A stretch of 39,083 nt of DNA from the NCBI GenBank assembly GCA_020428645.1, contig JAGQMN010000007.1, positions 1 to 39,083 of the forward strand. The letters run 5' to 3'. Shown here piece by piece: positions 12,730-21,441 of this stretch (the first letter of the stretch is position 1; each line of letters starts with the position of its first letter). The notes under the pieces are model-generated. The model saw only the letters and a program-made list of their open reading frames with translations. It was not told where the DNA came from and searched no databases. Source of the stretch: Patescibacteria group bacterium (lineage in GTDB: Bacteria > Patescibacteriota > Minisyncoccia > Phycocordibacterales > UBA1006). The position numbers and the translations under genes are program-made.

Positions 12730-15516
12730 ATGATAAAGAAAATATTTGCACTATTCATAATTCTCATGATGCTAACTACCCCTGTTGTATCGCGGGCTCA
12801 AATTGGAGGAGTTGTTACCGACCCGGGTAACACAGGGGTCAATTTAAGTCAGAAAATTTGGCTTGAAATCAAAGAAGAGGTGATCGTTCCTATGGTAAAA
12901 CGATTAGCTGATCGTGTTATGACGAAAATGAGCAGTCAAATCATCAACTGGGCGAATGGCGGGTACGATGACGACCCGAGTTTCATAAATAATTTTGATG
13001 AATTTTTAAAGGGAACAAAACATGAACTCATTGCATCCAGTTTTGGATATGCGAGTGCTGTTGCTCTTAATGCTGCAAGCGGGGGTGGATTTATTGCCGA
13101 TGCTGAATATCTAGCATGTGTTGATGTGGCAAATACAAACTATGATTTCCGCATTGAAGTTGAAGGTATGCCTGCTGAACAATCAGCAACCATTCGTAAT
13201 GCAGATATTGTTCAATGTGAGAACGATGCTCGTGATCGACAAATTGGTGAACAAGCCCAACAAAATTACACATTATTTCAATCCAGTAACCCAGCACGAG
13301 ATGTAGCAAACACGATTGCTAACACTGGTATTAGCCAACTCACAAACAACGATCAACTCAAACAAATTATTGAAGGAAAAGGAGAAACATTGTCTAAAAT
13401 TCTTGGATCAGAAGCAGATAAACAAGCATTTATTGATGATCTCAAAAATGTTGAAAATAAAGATGCGGCAATTGTGTGGCAAGCATTCATTGCACAAGCA
13501 GACAAACACAACCGCTCTAGCGGGTTAACTAATCTCGTTAATGAAATACTAGAGAAACAAATTATTGATAATCAACAACAGACACTCGATGAACTCAACT
13601 TGCCAACAACACTGCTCAGTAAACGAACGTGTACTGATTACAACGATGATGGTACCTGTGCACGTGAAGAAGTAGAAACACCAGGTGATATTGTTGCTGG
13701 AAGATTAGTTGAAGAGTTAGGTGTAGAACAACATAAAGCAGAAAGTGTTGGGGGAGCATTAGTACAATCGCTCATTAGTGGCCTCGGGAAACTTACCGGA
13801 GACCTCACCAATCTTGGACTCAGTAAATTAACCAGCTCTGTTTCGCAAACATTTTTTAGACAAGCTGATATTCAACCACTATTAGCTGGTAGTAGCACCG
13901 GTGGTGGGTATCAATCAGCATTTGACGTACTTGGTGTCAGTGCAAACGGTGATTTTGGTGGTGATTTTGGTGGTGATTTTGGTGGTGGTGTTATTGATGA
14001 TGGTGTTAATGGGGTGAGCAATAGCATTTATGACATCTTCGTTGGTGGGCCTGAGCATGCCAACACAGGATTCAACGGGCAACCACCGATTATTGTTGAC
14101 TTTAAAAAAGATCTCGAACGAAATATTGCATACGTTGAAGAAGAGCGTGGATACTACGAAGAATTAAACGATATATTACTTGGAGCAACTGATGTTATTT
14201 ACGAATTTGATAAATGTGTACCAGGACCAGACTACAACTGGGATGATAAATATCGAGATAAGATTATTTACGGGATAGAAAGCGAAGATGATCGAGCACT
14301 TAACAGTCTCGGATTCTCGGAAACACAATCAATGATTCGTGATCCGCGCGTCACTATACCCGGCGGGGTAACCATGAGAGAGCGTGTAGGAAGACTCTTG
14401 GAAAATGCAAAAGAAACAACCCAGGAAAGTAAAGAGTACGAAAACCGAATACAAGACGCGCTCTTGACGTTAGGTTATATCAAAGATGCTATTTTGGAAG
14501 ATTTTGAAACACAAAAAGCAAGTATCCATCCAAACCTTGTCTTGTTTAGCGATGAATGGAGTGAACTTTCAGATCTTATTAAGCAACAACTTTTAGGAGA
14601 GGCTATCGATCGTGGATACTACTTGAATCCAGCATACATAGATGGTGAAAACATTTACTTTACAACTGCACTAGCAGAAGATCCTGGTGGAACAAAAAAC
14701 GCGGTACTCTCGATGGCATGGGACTTGTGGGTTGAACAAACAGAGGCGGGCGATAAATTACAGCTCAGGCAAGCGTACTACGGGCTCGATCGTGAAGGAA
14801 AATTATCAAATGAAGAATTTATTGCAACCGCGCAGTCACGATTGAATAGAACTCGTCAAAGCGTTGAACAATCCTATGGTGCTGCACGTGACTGTTTGGC
14901 CTTCAAGGCATACGCTGTTGGCTACGAACGTTCACAAATTTCATCAATCACGTCAAATCCATCATTTACTGAATTAACCAAGATTGAAAAATTAGCAGAG
15001 CTGGTGAATGCTCTTGATCCAAACAATTTTGAGATCAATCAGCCACCATTTGGTGCGGTATTCCTAAAATATAACGTTAACAATGCACGAAGTGATAGTG
15101 CCATCAAAGCATTCCTTAATGCTGAACGAGCACTCCAACAATCAGGAGGAACCAGTGTCTTTACATCAGCACTAGTAACAGGGGAAACAGCGATTGCAAA
15201 TAGTATCCTTGGATTCGCAAGTGATACTGAAAAACAGGACTATTTCGCAAGTAATTATCCTGATGATGAATTGCCGACTGATACCATTAAAAACAAACTC
15301 ACCATTAAGGACATGTACGAGGTAGACCGTATGTACGCGAAAAGTAATCGTATCGAAGCTGGTGCAAAGGGACACCTCTTCTGTCGTACATCTGCAGAGT
15401 ATGAAATTATTAACAGTTCAGGAGGAGGAGATACCTATGGAACCTACTGTTGGCGAGATGTGTACGCTGCACGTGGACTTGATTACCGACTCATTATTGA
15501 AAATATTGATTACTAA
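12730..15516 (+). CDS. large exported protein at the head of the T4SS locus
   Basis: A 928-residue protein with a signal peptide (MIKKIFALFIILMMLTTPVV, likely cut after SRA). After it come helix-rich segments, a glycine-rich tandem repeat GDFG (three units encoded near 13950-13990), a long charged region with ERGYYEELNDILLGATDVIYE, and a C-terminal part with paired Cys (for example LFCRTSAEY and TYCWRD). No known domain was recognised. Its position just before the VirB6-like gene suggests a surface or channel-associated role in type IV secretion, by context only. Confidence 0.7.
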   Translation: MIKKIFALFIILMMLTTPVVSRAQIGGVVTDPGNTGVNLSQKIWLEIKEEVIVPMVKRLADRVMTKMSSQIINWANGGYDDDPSFINNFDEFLKGTKHELIASSFGYASAVALNAASGGGFIADAEYLACVDVANTNYDFRIEVEGMPAEQSATIRNADIVQCENDARDRQIGEQAQQNYTLFQSSNPARDVANTIANTGISQLTNNDQLKQIIEGKGETLSKILGSEADKQAFIDDLKNVENKDAAIVWQAFIAQADKHNRSSGLTNLVNEILEKQIIDNQQQTLDELNLPTTLLSKRTCTDYNDDGTCAREEVETPGDIVAGRLVEELGVEQHKAESVGGALVQSLISGLGKLTGDLTNLGLSKLTSSVSQTFFRQADIQPLLAGSSTGGGYQSAFDVLGVSANGDFGGDFGGDFGGGVIDDGVNGVSNSIYDIFVGGPEHANTGFNGQPPIIVDFKKDLERNIAYVEEERGYYEELNDILLGATDVIYEFDKCVPGPDYNWDDKYRDKIIYGIESEDDRALNSLGFSETQSMIRDPRVTIPGGVTMRERVGRLLENAKETTQESKEYENRIQDALLTLGYIKDAILEDFETQKASIHPNLVLFSDEWSELSDLIKQQLLGEAIDRGYYLNPAYIDGENIYFTTALAEDPGGTKNAVLSMAWDLWVEQTEAGDKLQLRQAYYGLDREGKLSNEEFIATAQSRLNRTRQSVEQSYGAARDCLAFKAYAVGYERSQISSITSNPSFTELTKIEKLAELVNALDPNNFEINQPPFGAVFLKYNVNNARSDSAIKAFLNAERALQQSGGTSVFTSALVTGETAIANSILGFASDTEKQDYFASNYPDDELPTDTIKNKLTIKDMYEVDRMYAKSNRIEAGAKGHLFCRTSAEYEIINSSGGGDTYGTYCWRDVYAARGLDYRLIIENIDY

Positions 15517-15542
15517 AAAAACCAAGATTATCTTGGTTTTTT
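15516..15542 (+). terminator. intrinsic terminator of the large exported protein gene
   Basis: CCAAGA/TCTTGG with loop TTA, flanked by seven As and six Ts. It starts in the stop codon. Confidence 0.85.
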
Positions 15543-15576
15543 GTATAAAAAATACCCAACACGATGTGCTGGGTAA
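15543..15576 (-). terminator. terminator of the small exported protein gene
   Basis: TACCCA/TGGGTA outer arms with an inner CAC/GTG pair. On the minus strand it is followed by TTTTTT. It faces the preceding terminator. Confidence 0.75.
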
Positions 15577-15596
15577 GAAAGAAAAAATTTCTTTAA

Positions 15597-15965
15597 TTAT
15601 TTTTTTAAAGCGGTCCAAGACCCTTGAAAGCGTTCGGGAAAACTGGGTCCACCGGACCGTGTTACGACAAAAGTAGATTTCTCCAAACGGTAAATTTTTC
15701 CATTTTTTTTACCGGTATATGTCACCGTGTAGTCCCATTGGCGTTGGCCATCGATGTGTCGATAATCAGTCAACGTAATGTCTTCTGTATTATCAAGATT
15801 GTGACGTTTTTGGATGAATCCTTTTGCGTAATCGTTGGTGTAATAGGCGTCACTGTTTGCATCAAGGTTTGCTTGATTGACAGTAACACCTGACTGAGCA
15901 TATATGTCGACTGTTCCTAAGAAGGATAGAGCAAAACATACTGCAATAAAAATTAACTTTTTCAT
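15597..15965 (-). CDS. small exported protein of unknown function
   Basis: A 122-residue protein with a clear signal peptide (MKKLIFIAVCFALSFLGTV, cleavage likely after IYA). The mature part has an alternating strand pattern (WDYTVTYTGKKNGKIYRLEK) suggesting a small beta fold. It is transcribed against the surrounding T4SS genes and is divergent from the VirB6-like gene. No family recognised. A minus-strand TATACA near 15993-15998 could be its -10 box. Confidence 0.6.
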   Translation of the reverse strand: MKKLIFIAVCFALSFLGTVDIYAQSGVTVNQANLDANSDAYYTNDYAKGFIQKRHNLDNTEDITLTDYRHIDGQRQWDYTVTYTGKKNGKIYRLEKSTFVVTRSGGPSFPERFQGSWTALKK

Positions 15966-16057
15966 AAAGAACAGATAGTTTGATTCAACAAAAATTGTAT
16001 AGATCAGTAGAGATCCGACCTTATTATGACACTAAAAAAAACATTTTGTAAAGTTAG

Positions 16058-16066
16058 TTATCCACA
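16058..16066 (+). promoter_or_regulatory. perfect DnaA box upstream of the VirB6-like gene
   Basis: TTATCCACA within TTGTAAAGTTAGTTATCCACA, close to the wording at the origin copy at 29270. It lies just upstream of the -35 region of the VirB6-like gene and within the divergent gap. Confidence 0.5.
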
Positions 16067-16099
16067 AACCGATATAACCTAGTATCAATAAAATCAAGG

Positions 16100-16108
16100 T
16101 GTTATAAT
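16100..16108 (+). promoter_or_regulatory. extended -10 promoter of the VirB6-like gene
   Basis: TGT-TATAAT with an 8-base gap to the ATG at 16117. Confidence 0.7.
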
Positions 16109-16116
16109 CGAACTAT

Positions 16117-18243
16117 ATGAAATTGCTCTCTCAACGTTTGGTATCAATGGTGGTCATAGCGGTTGCGCTCCTTGCACCGGTACACGTACAATTTGACGGT
16201 ACTCCATTTCAGAAGTATGCAACACAAGAATTAAACACTTTGGGACAAAAACAAAATCTAACAATCAACCAAATGCAGGTGGTACATGTAGAAGTTGGAA
16301 TCGCACATGCACAACAAACACCTGATACGTGTAGTTTTGGTGATTTGGGATGCTATTTTGTAAATTTACTCGAACTTATTCTCGTAAATACTACGATGTT
16401 CTTTGCAGGAATTGCAGGGTTTGTACTAGATTTCTTTTTAGAGTTCAGTATTAATTCGGCATCATACCGTGATACAGGGTTCATTGAACAAGGGTGGGAA
16501 ATCATACGCGATTTCACCAACATTATCTTTATCTTTGCACTGCTCTTGACTGCATTCAAAATGGTAGTAGGCACTCAAGGAGGTAATACCAAAAAAACGC
16601 TCATTAAAACTATTCTCGTTGCACTTACCATCAACTTCAGTTTATTTTTTGTATATCTGATTGTTGATAGTTCAAACTTACTTGCCTATACGTTTTACAA
16701 CAAAATTGAAGCGCCAGAAATCAGCTTTAATCCACGAGGAGGTGGTATTACAAGTAGCTCTGGAGGAAATAGCGGTAATCCGGATGCTGCAGGTAATTCA
16801 ACTGAATTTGATTTAAATGGAACAGCTATTGAAGGACGAAAGGCTCCATCAATATCGCTCGCACTCTTGCAAAAAGTAAATCCTCAAAAACTCCTCGATG
16901 AATTAAAGGGGGAGAAAGACGCCGAACGTATGATTTTGATCTTTATCGTTGGGGCAATTAACATTGCGTTCATGTTCCTGTTCCTGTCAGTATCCTTGCT
17001 CTTCCTAGGTCGGACACTCGGGCTGATGATACTTGGTATTACGGCACCATTTGCGATGGCATCACTCGCGCTTGGTTCAAAAGCGGCAAATTTATCTTAC
17101 GTCGGATGGAACAAATGGTTTCCGCAGGTAATCAGCCTGTCGTTCATGGCACCGGTGTTTGTGTTCATGTTGTACCTCACCACCTTATTCTCAAAAATTA
17201 CTGATAACCTCGTCATTGATAACGCGGCAGGTGTCATTAACACCGTGTTTAAGATTGCACTGCCAATGCTCGTGATCTTTACGCTCGTTCAACTCTCAAA
17301 AAGGATGGCAAACAAAATGGCAGGGGAAATAGGTGGTTTCATCAATGGATACGTACAAAAGGCTGCTGGGGCAGGACTCGGTATCGCAGCGCTGGCAGTA
17401 ACAGGTGGGGTTGCTGCTGGAGCGGGAGCTCTTGGTAAGGGTGCAAGTATGTTTGGTGCCAAAAACTTTGCTGAAAAAGCCCGTAACGTAGCAAAAGTGG
17501 CAGCAAGTACTAAGTTCGATGTTTCAAAAATTCCAGGGTTTTCTGCGTTTGCAGGTAAAGATGGTTCGAAGGTAATGTCTAGTTTGTCAGGTAAATCACT
17601 CCGTGAACAGTATCAAGACAAGCAAAAAGAATTCCGCGAGAAAGGTGTGTATTCAAACGATACTGCGAAATTAGATAAACGCTACGAAGAACGTAAGAAG
17701 AAAGACGCTGATGATAGTGCGGACGAAGCGCGCAAGAAGGCGGAAGCGAAACATGAAGCTGAACTCTACGAAGCAAAGATGAAAGAGATGACAGCAAAGC
17801 AAACCGAACAATACAAGGCTGTCGATAGACGTCTCCAAGAAGCAAATGCTGCCTTGAAACAACTTCTTGCCGAGGAACGTAGATTAAAAGGGATCATGAG
17901 TGACAAATCTCGTAGTGATACCGAAAAAGATGCTGCAAAGGCTGAGCTTGAAACACTACGTAACAAACAAGCTCTACAAGAAGAAAAGAAGAAAAGTGCA
18001 CAAACAGAACTCAAAGATATGGGAATTCCTGAACTTGAAAAACGAGTCAAAGATGTTGAAGATAAGAAAAAAGACGACGGTGATCGTGCAGAAAACCAGT
18101 CTCGACAAGCTTCAGCAAGTCAGGTTATCGGGACTGATCCCGCACTCGCAAATGCAATTCTCAATAAAAAGAAAGCAAAAGGTAAACAAGTGGACATCGA
18201 GAAATTTGAAAAGTACGTCAAAGACCTCGATAAAGACAGTTAG
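16117..18243 (+). CDS. VirB6/TrbL-like T4SS inner-membrane channel protein
   Basis: A 708-residue protein. An N-terminal export signal is followed by an extracellular stretch with a Cys pair (TCSFGDLGCYF, about 73-83). Membrane helices follow in two groups: about 87-195, then a Gly/Ser-rich loop, then 270-435. Last comes a long, highly charged cytoplasmic tail (about 490-708) of Lys/Glu-rich coiled coil. The membrane core resembles VirB6/TrbL polytopic proteins that line the translocation pore. The long coiled-coil tail is a feature beyond the basic family. It precedes the PrgI and VirB4-type genes, supporting the call. Confidence 0.75.
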   Translation: MKLLSQRLVSMVVIAVALLAPVHVQFDGTPFQKYATQELNTLGQKQNLTINQMQVVHVEVGIAHAQQTPDTCSFGDLGCYFVNLLELILVNTTMFFAGIAGFVLDFFLEFSINSASYRDTGFIEQGWEIIRDFTNIIFIFALLLTAFKMVVGTQGGNTKKTLIKTILVALTINFSLFFVYLIVDSSNLLAYTFYNKIEAPEISFNPRGGGITSSSGGNSGNPDAAGNSTEFDLNGTAIEGRKAPSISLALLQKVNPQKLLDELKGEKDAERMILIFIVGAINIAFMFLFLSVSLLFLGRTLGLMILGITAPFAMASLALGSKAANLSYVGWNKWFPQVISLSFMAPVFVFMLYLTTLFSKITDNLVIDNAAGVINTVFKIALPMLVIFTLVQLSKRMANKMAGEIGGFINGYVQKAAGAGLGIAALAVTGGVAAGAGALGKGASMFGAKNFAEKARNVAKVAASTKFDVSKIPGFSAFAGKDGSKVMSSLSGKSLREQYQDKQKEFREKGVYSNDTAKLDKRYEERKKKDADDSADEARKKAEAKHEAELYEAKMKEMTAKQTEQYKAVDRRLQEANAALKQLLAEERRLKGIMSDKSRSDTEKDAAKAELETLRNKQALQEEKKKSAQTELKDMGIPELEKRVKDVEDKKKDDGDRAENQSRQASASQVIGTDPALANAILNKKKAKGKQVDIEKFEKYVKDLDKDS

Positions 18244-18270
18244 AAAAACCCTCGTTTGGGTTTTTCTTTG
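18242..18270 (+). terminator. intrinsic terminator
   Basis: AGAAAAACCC/GGGTTTTTCT with a 6-base loop, overlapping the stop codon of the VirB6-like gene. Confidence 0.85.
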
Positions 18271-18321
18271 TATTGCTCTCACAAACGAGATGTTAAAATT
18301 TTCATTTCCCTGGGGTAGAGG

Positions 18322-18327
18322 TATACT
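18322..18327 (+). promoter_or_regulatory. -10 promoter of the 274-residue protein gene
   Basis: TATACT with a 6-base gap to the ATG at 18334. Confidence 0.75.
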
Positions 18328-18333
18328 AACAAT

Positions 18334-19158
18334 ATGAAATTAACCAATGCGGAAATACAACGAAAAATTTCTGAACTTCCTGAAAACATACGAAATGCCA
18401 TCAACCAATTTGATTGGTCCGGTGAAGTACTTGCTATTGGAAAAAGTCACAATTTGCAAATTGACGAATTGAATATCTTCCAAAAACACACACTTGAGGT
18501 AATTGTTGGATTAACATCAGCGAGCGACTACCAAGGTATATTACAGCGAGAGCTCGGAATAGATACACAAACAGCCGAAGATATTGTCATTGAAGCAAAC
18601 CAAAGAATTTTTCGTGAACTACAAAAAAGAGCATTTACTACTGAAATAGATAATGAGGTGGAAATAGATACTACTTCTGTAAATTATGAACGTAATGATC
18701 CTTATCGAGAACCTCTTGAACACGACGGCATTAAACACGTCATGCGTACTGAGGGTATTGAACTCCTTGATCACGATGAGGATATGATAGTTACAACTGA
18801 GGTAGATACTCTGGAAAAACCGAAAAGTAACTACAGTGAGCCACAGTCAGCGAAACCTGCTACTAATTACCGCGAGCCTATTGAGGAACAAGATTTGAAG
18901 GGGGTTAAACAGCGGACTGCAGATATGAGAATTCTTAAAACAAAGAATCACATAACACCAGACAGCGCTTTTAATGAAAATACTTCTATACCATCAGAAC
19001 AAGTCATTGATCAGAGTCTCGATAAGAAGCTCCATGGAACTATACATACAGGAACTGAACACACTATTGACCTATCACACCTAGGGAGCGAGCATCAAGA
19101 AACAGGAGGTGAAAGATTTTTACAACAATTGTCTGACGCAGAGATTGCTGAGCATTAG
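18334..19158 (+). CDS. hypothetical cytoplasmic protein of the T4SS locus
   Basis: A 274-residue soluble protein without signal or membrane helices. Residues about 1-100 are predicted helical (ISELPENIRNAINQFDWSGE, then NIFQKHTLEVIVGL). This part resembles short helical domains common in Parcubacteria proteins next to pili and secretion genes. The remaining two thirds are low-complexity, acidic and rich in Glu, Thr and Ser, likely disordered, with a NYxEP-type element seen twice (NYSEP, NYREP). No function assigned. It may be a cytoplasmic partner of the secretion machine. Confidence 0.65.
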   Translation: MKLTNAEIQRKISELPENIRNAINQFDWSGEVLAIGKSHNLQIDELNIFQKHTLEVIVGLTSASDYQGILQRELGIDTQTAEDIVIEANQRIFRELQKRAFTTEIDNEVEIDTTSVNYERNDPYREPLEHDGIKHVMRTEGIELLDHDEDMIVTTEVDTLEKPKSNYSEPQSAKPATNYREPIEEQDLKGVKQRTADMRILKTKNHITPDSAFNENTSIPSEQVIDQSLDKKLHGTIHTGTEHTIDLSHLGSEHQETGGERFLQQLSDAEIAEH

Positions 19159-19178
19159 TACAATGCTTCTTTTCGCCA

Positions 19179-19187
19179 TGATATACT
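19179..19187 (+). promoter_or_regulatory. extended -10 promoter of the PrgI-like gene
   Basis: TGA-TATACT with a 6-base gap to the ATG at 19194. Confidence 0.8.
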
Positions 19188-19193
19188 CGTCCT

Positions 19194-19607
19194 ATGAGAT
19201 TTGAAGTTCCACAATTCATCAACGTACCTGATAAACTCTTTGGTCCGTTCACTTTCAAACAAGCCCTCTACCTGGTTGGAGGTGGTGGTCTCATCTTTAT
19301 TTTGAACAAAACTATGCCATTTTTTGTGACCATTGTTTTGGGTATTCCGATTGCAGCACTTTCTCTTGGACTTGTGTTCTATAAACCAAATGGTCGTGAC
19401 TTCATTTACATGGTTGAATCGTTTCTCATCTACAGTTTTAGCCACAAATTTTACCTCTGGCGACAACGAGAGCCCGAACCAGGCGCACAGGATGTTACCC
19501 ACATTCACGCACCATTTCCTGAAGAAGGATCAGTTCCAAAAGAAGACAAACGTGAAAAAATTTCTGATCTTGCGTGGAGTTTAGATATCTTAGATTTTGA
19601 TGAGTAA
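19194..19607 (+). CDS. PrgI-family (VirB3-like) T4SS membrane protein
   Basis: A 137-residue protein. The family signature QFINVPDKLFGPFTFKQALY (about 7-26) is followed by two membrane helices (about 24-40 and 43-62), then the cytoplasmic segment KPNGRDFIYMVESFLIY and a charged tail. PrgI proteins are the counterparts of VirB3 in Gram-positive and CPR type IV systems and work beside VirB4. The gene stands immediately before a VirB4-type N-domain gene, as expected. Confidence 0.85.
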   Translation: MRFEVPQFINVPDKLFGPFTFKQALYLVGGGGLIFILNKTMPFFVTIVLGIPIAALSLGLVFYKPNGRDFIYMVESFLIYSFSHKFYLWRQREPEPGAQDVTHIHAPFPEEGSVPKEDKREKISDLAWSLDILDFDE

Positions 19608-19609
19608 GT

Positions 19610-19640
19610 ATCCCTATCAACAAGATTGGGATTTTTCTTT
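19610..19640 (+). terminator. intrinsic terminator
   Basis: ATCCC/GGGAT with an inner ATC/GAT pair and a T-run, after the PrgI-like gene. Confidence 0.7.
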
Positions 19641-19650
19641 TAAACGGTCA

Positions 19651-19659
19651 TGTTATACT
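19651..19659 (+). promoter_or_regulatory. extended -10 promoter of the VirB4 N-domain-like gene
   Basis: TGT-TATACT. The ATG at 19661 is only 1 base away and would be lost from the transcript; the ATG at 19670 is 10 bases away and is preferred. Confidence 0.65.
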
Positions 19660-19669
19660 GATGACACGT

Positions 19670-20338
19670 ATGGCAGATGTTAAAACATATACTGGTCCTC
19701 GAACCCAAGATTTCATCCCGGTAAAAGAAATTCGCGATGGGATTGTGGTACTCGAAGACGGCAGTCTCAGGGCTATTTTGTTAGCCTCAGCAATCAACAT
19801 TGCACTGAAATCTGCTGAAGAACAGCAGGCAATTGTATTTCAATTTCAAGGATTTTTAAATTCCATTGAATTTCCAGTTGAAATTGCCGTGCAATCACGG
19901 AGACACGACATTAAACCCTATCTCCTCACCCTCGAGCGACGTGTTGAACAACAAGAAGAAGAACTCCTGAGGTTGCAAACCAAAGAGTATATTGAATTTA
20001 TTAAGTGGTTTACTGATTCAGTCAATATCATGTCAAAGAATTTCTACGTGATTGTTCCCTACACTGGGGGGGCATTCAGTGCGCCTCAATCAAACTCAAA
20101 AAATCCTTTGGCTGGAATCTTTGGTTCCAAGAAAACAACACCTAACTTTAAACAAACATCGGCAAAATTTGAAGAACAACGCAGTCAAATTGAACAACGT
20201 GTTGCTATCGTTAAGAGTGGTCTCTCTCGTTTCGGGGTTCGTTCTGAGCAACTCAACACCGAGCAAGCTATTGAAGTGTTCTACAATATGTTTAACCCAG
20301 GAGAGAACCATAGAAATATCCCTCAACTTGAACAGTAA
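19670..20338 (+). CDS. VirB4/TraC N-terminal-domain-like protein without ATPase
   Basis: A 222-residue cytoplasmic protein resembling the N-terminal, membrane-proximal part of VirB4/TraC (DFIPVKEIRDGIVVLEDGSL, then a VEIAVQSRRHDIKPYLLTLE strand-helix and a long helix rich in Glu/Gln at about 84-115). It ends before any Walker motif, so it is not an ATPase. The complete VirB4 lies three genes downstream with its own N-domain, so this is an extra, paralogous module. It may form part of the VirB3/VirB4 base. Confidence 0.65.
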   Translation: MADVKTYTGPRTQDFIPVKEIRDGIVVLEDGSLRAILLASAINIALKSAEEQQAIVFQFQGFLNSIEFPVEIAVQSRRHDIKPYLLTLERRVEQQEEELLRLQTKEYIEFIKWFTDSVNIMSKNFYVIVPYTGGAFSAPQSNSKNPLAGIFGSKKTTPNFKQTSAKFEEQRSQIEQRVAIVKSGLSRFGVRSEQLNTEQAIEVFYNMFNPGENHRNIPQLEQ

Positions 20339-20364
20339 AACATCCGTTACTAACGGGTGTTTTG
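20337..20364 (+). terminator. intrinsic terminator
   Basis: AAAACA-T-CCGTT/AACGG-G-TGTTTT with a 3-base loop, beginning at the stop codon of the previous gene. Confidence 0.75.
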
Positions 20365-20398
20365 ATTATATACATTGGTAGATTCCTACGAGATATCG

Positions 20399-20404
20399 TA
20401 TAAT
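20399..20404 (+). promoter_or_regulatory. -10 promoter of the exported beta-rich protein gene
   Basis: TATAAT with an 11-base gap to the ATG at 20416, implying a leader of about 4-5 bases. Confidence 0.65.
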
Positions 20405-20415
20405 GCAACAAGATT

Positions 20416-21438
20416 ATGTTAGAGCAAGCCTCAAAACACCTAACCATTCTCAGCCTCATGTTCTTTGGGTTTTTCACGGTGTACATTGGAAATGTAGCAG
20501 CTCAAGATATTCAACTCTATTCAGAACAAGATATTAGCGTCGAGGTAATTCCCGAAATTCCTGGACCTAACGAACACGTGAAACTTCGATTAACAAGCTA
20601 CAGCTTTAACCTCAACAACTACTACATCGCATGGTTTAAGGACGGAGAACGTCAGTCAGGCGGGTACGGGCAACGCGATTTCGATTTTACAACCGGTAAC
20701 TCTGGTGATGTAAACAATATTACCGCAGTTATAGAAATTGGCGGACAAGTATTTCGAAAAGAACTTCGTTTCGCACCATCACAGGTAGACCTCTTGTGGG
20801 AGGTAATTGATGGATACGCACCACCATTCTACAAAGGCAAGGTACTACCAATCAAACAATCAGATATTCGCGTTACGGCGATTCCTGAAACACTCCTGAT
20901 TGAACCAACTGATGCACCAAATTTGGTGTACTACTGGGATCGTAACTATAATCGCGTTGGATCACAATCTGGTTTTGGAAGACAGTACTTTGATTTTACC
21001 CTTGATCCACTGTTAGCTAGCGAAAAAATTCAGGTGACCACAAACGATCGACGTGAAAACTCTTTTGCTAAAAATACTCTGACCATAGCTGAATTATTAG
21101 TCGAACCTAATATACTGTTTTACGAAATTAACGATTCTGGAAGACTGCTTACTCAACAAGCGCTCAATATAAATAAATATGTAACAGGTGATACTATACG
21201 TTTTGCATTTCAACCACTTTATATGTCAACAACAAAGAAAAACTTTAACGATTTGTTTGTGGGGTGGTCTATTAATGGGGAGGCGCGTCCACCACAAGAT
21301 TTTAGTAAACAAAATGAACTCTACATAGGGGCAGGTGGTCAAAGGGGTGAGGTGACTATTAATCTACAACTTGAAGGTATTGAAAAATTATTACAAAAAG
21401 CAAGTGGTGGATTTCAACTCATTTTTACAGAAAATTAA
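20416..21438 (+). CDS. exported protein with tandem Ig-like beta domains
   Basis: A 340-residue protein with a signal peptide (hydrophobic core LTILSLMFFGFF, likely cut after NVAA). The mature part has at least two repeats with the same order: a GP-rich strand (ISVEVIPEIPGPNEHVKLRL and IRVTAIPETLLIEPTDAP), an aromatic strand with a W-K/R dyad (IAWFKDGER and VYYWDRNYNR), then GYGQRDFDFT or GFGRQYFDFT. This repeat pattern fits Ig-like folds. It lies 3 bases before the pilin/NlpC gene, so the two are cotranscribed; a surface role with the secretion machine is inferred. Confidence 0.7.
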   Translation: MLEQASKHLTILSLMFFGFFTVYIGNVAAQDIQLYSEQDISVEVIPEIPGPNEHVKLRLTSYSFNLNNYYIAWFKDGERQSGGYGQRDFDFTTGNSGDVNNITAVIEIGGQVFRKELRFAPSQVDLLWEVIDGYAPPFYKGKVLPIKQSDIRVTAIPETLLIEPTDAPNLVYYWDRNYNRVGSQSGFGRQYFDFTLDPLLASEKIQVTTNDRRENSFAKNTLTIAELLVEPNILFYEINDSGRLLTQQALNINKYVTGDTIRFAFQPLYMSTTKKNFNDLFVGWSINGEARPPQDFSKQNELYIGAGGQRGEVTINLQLEGIEKLLQKASGGFQLIFTEN

Positions 21439-21441
21439 GAT

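Noticed and set aside
13945-13995. Short tandem repeat as a CRISPR or minisatellite
   Set aside because: It is an in-frame Gly-Asp-Phe-Gly coding repeat of three units; no CRISPR-like spacing or cas gene is present.
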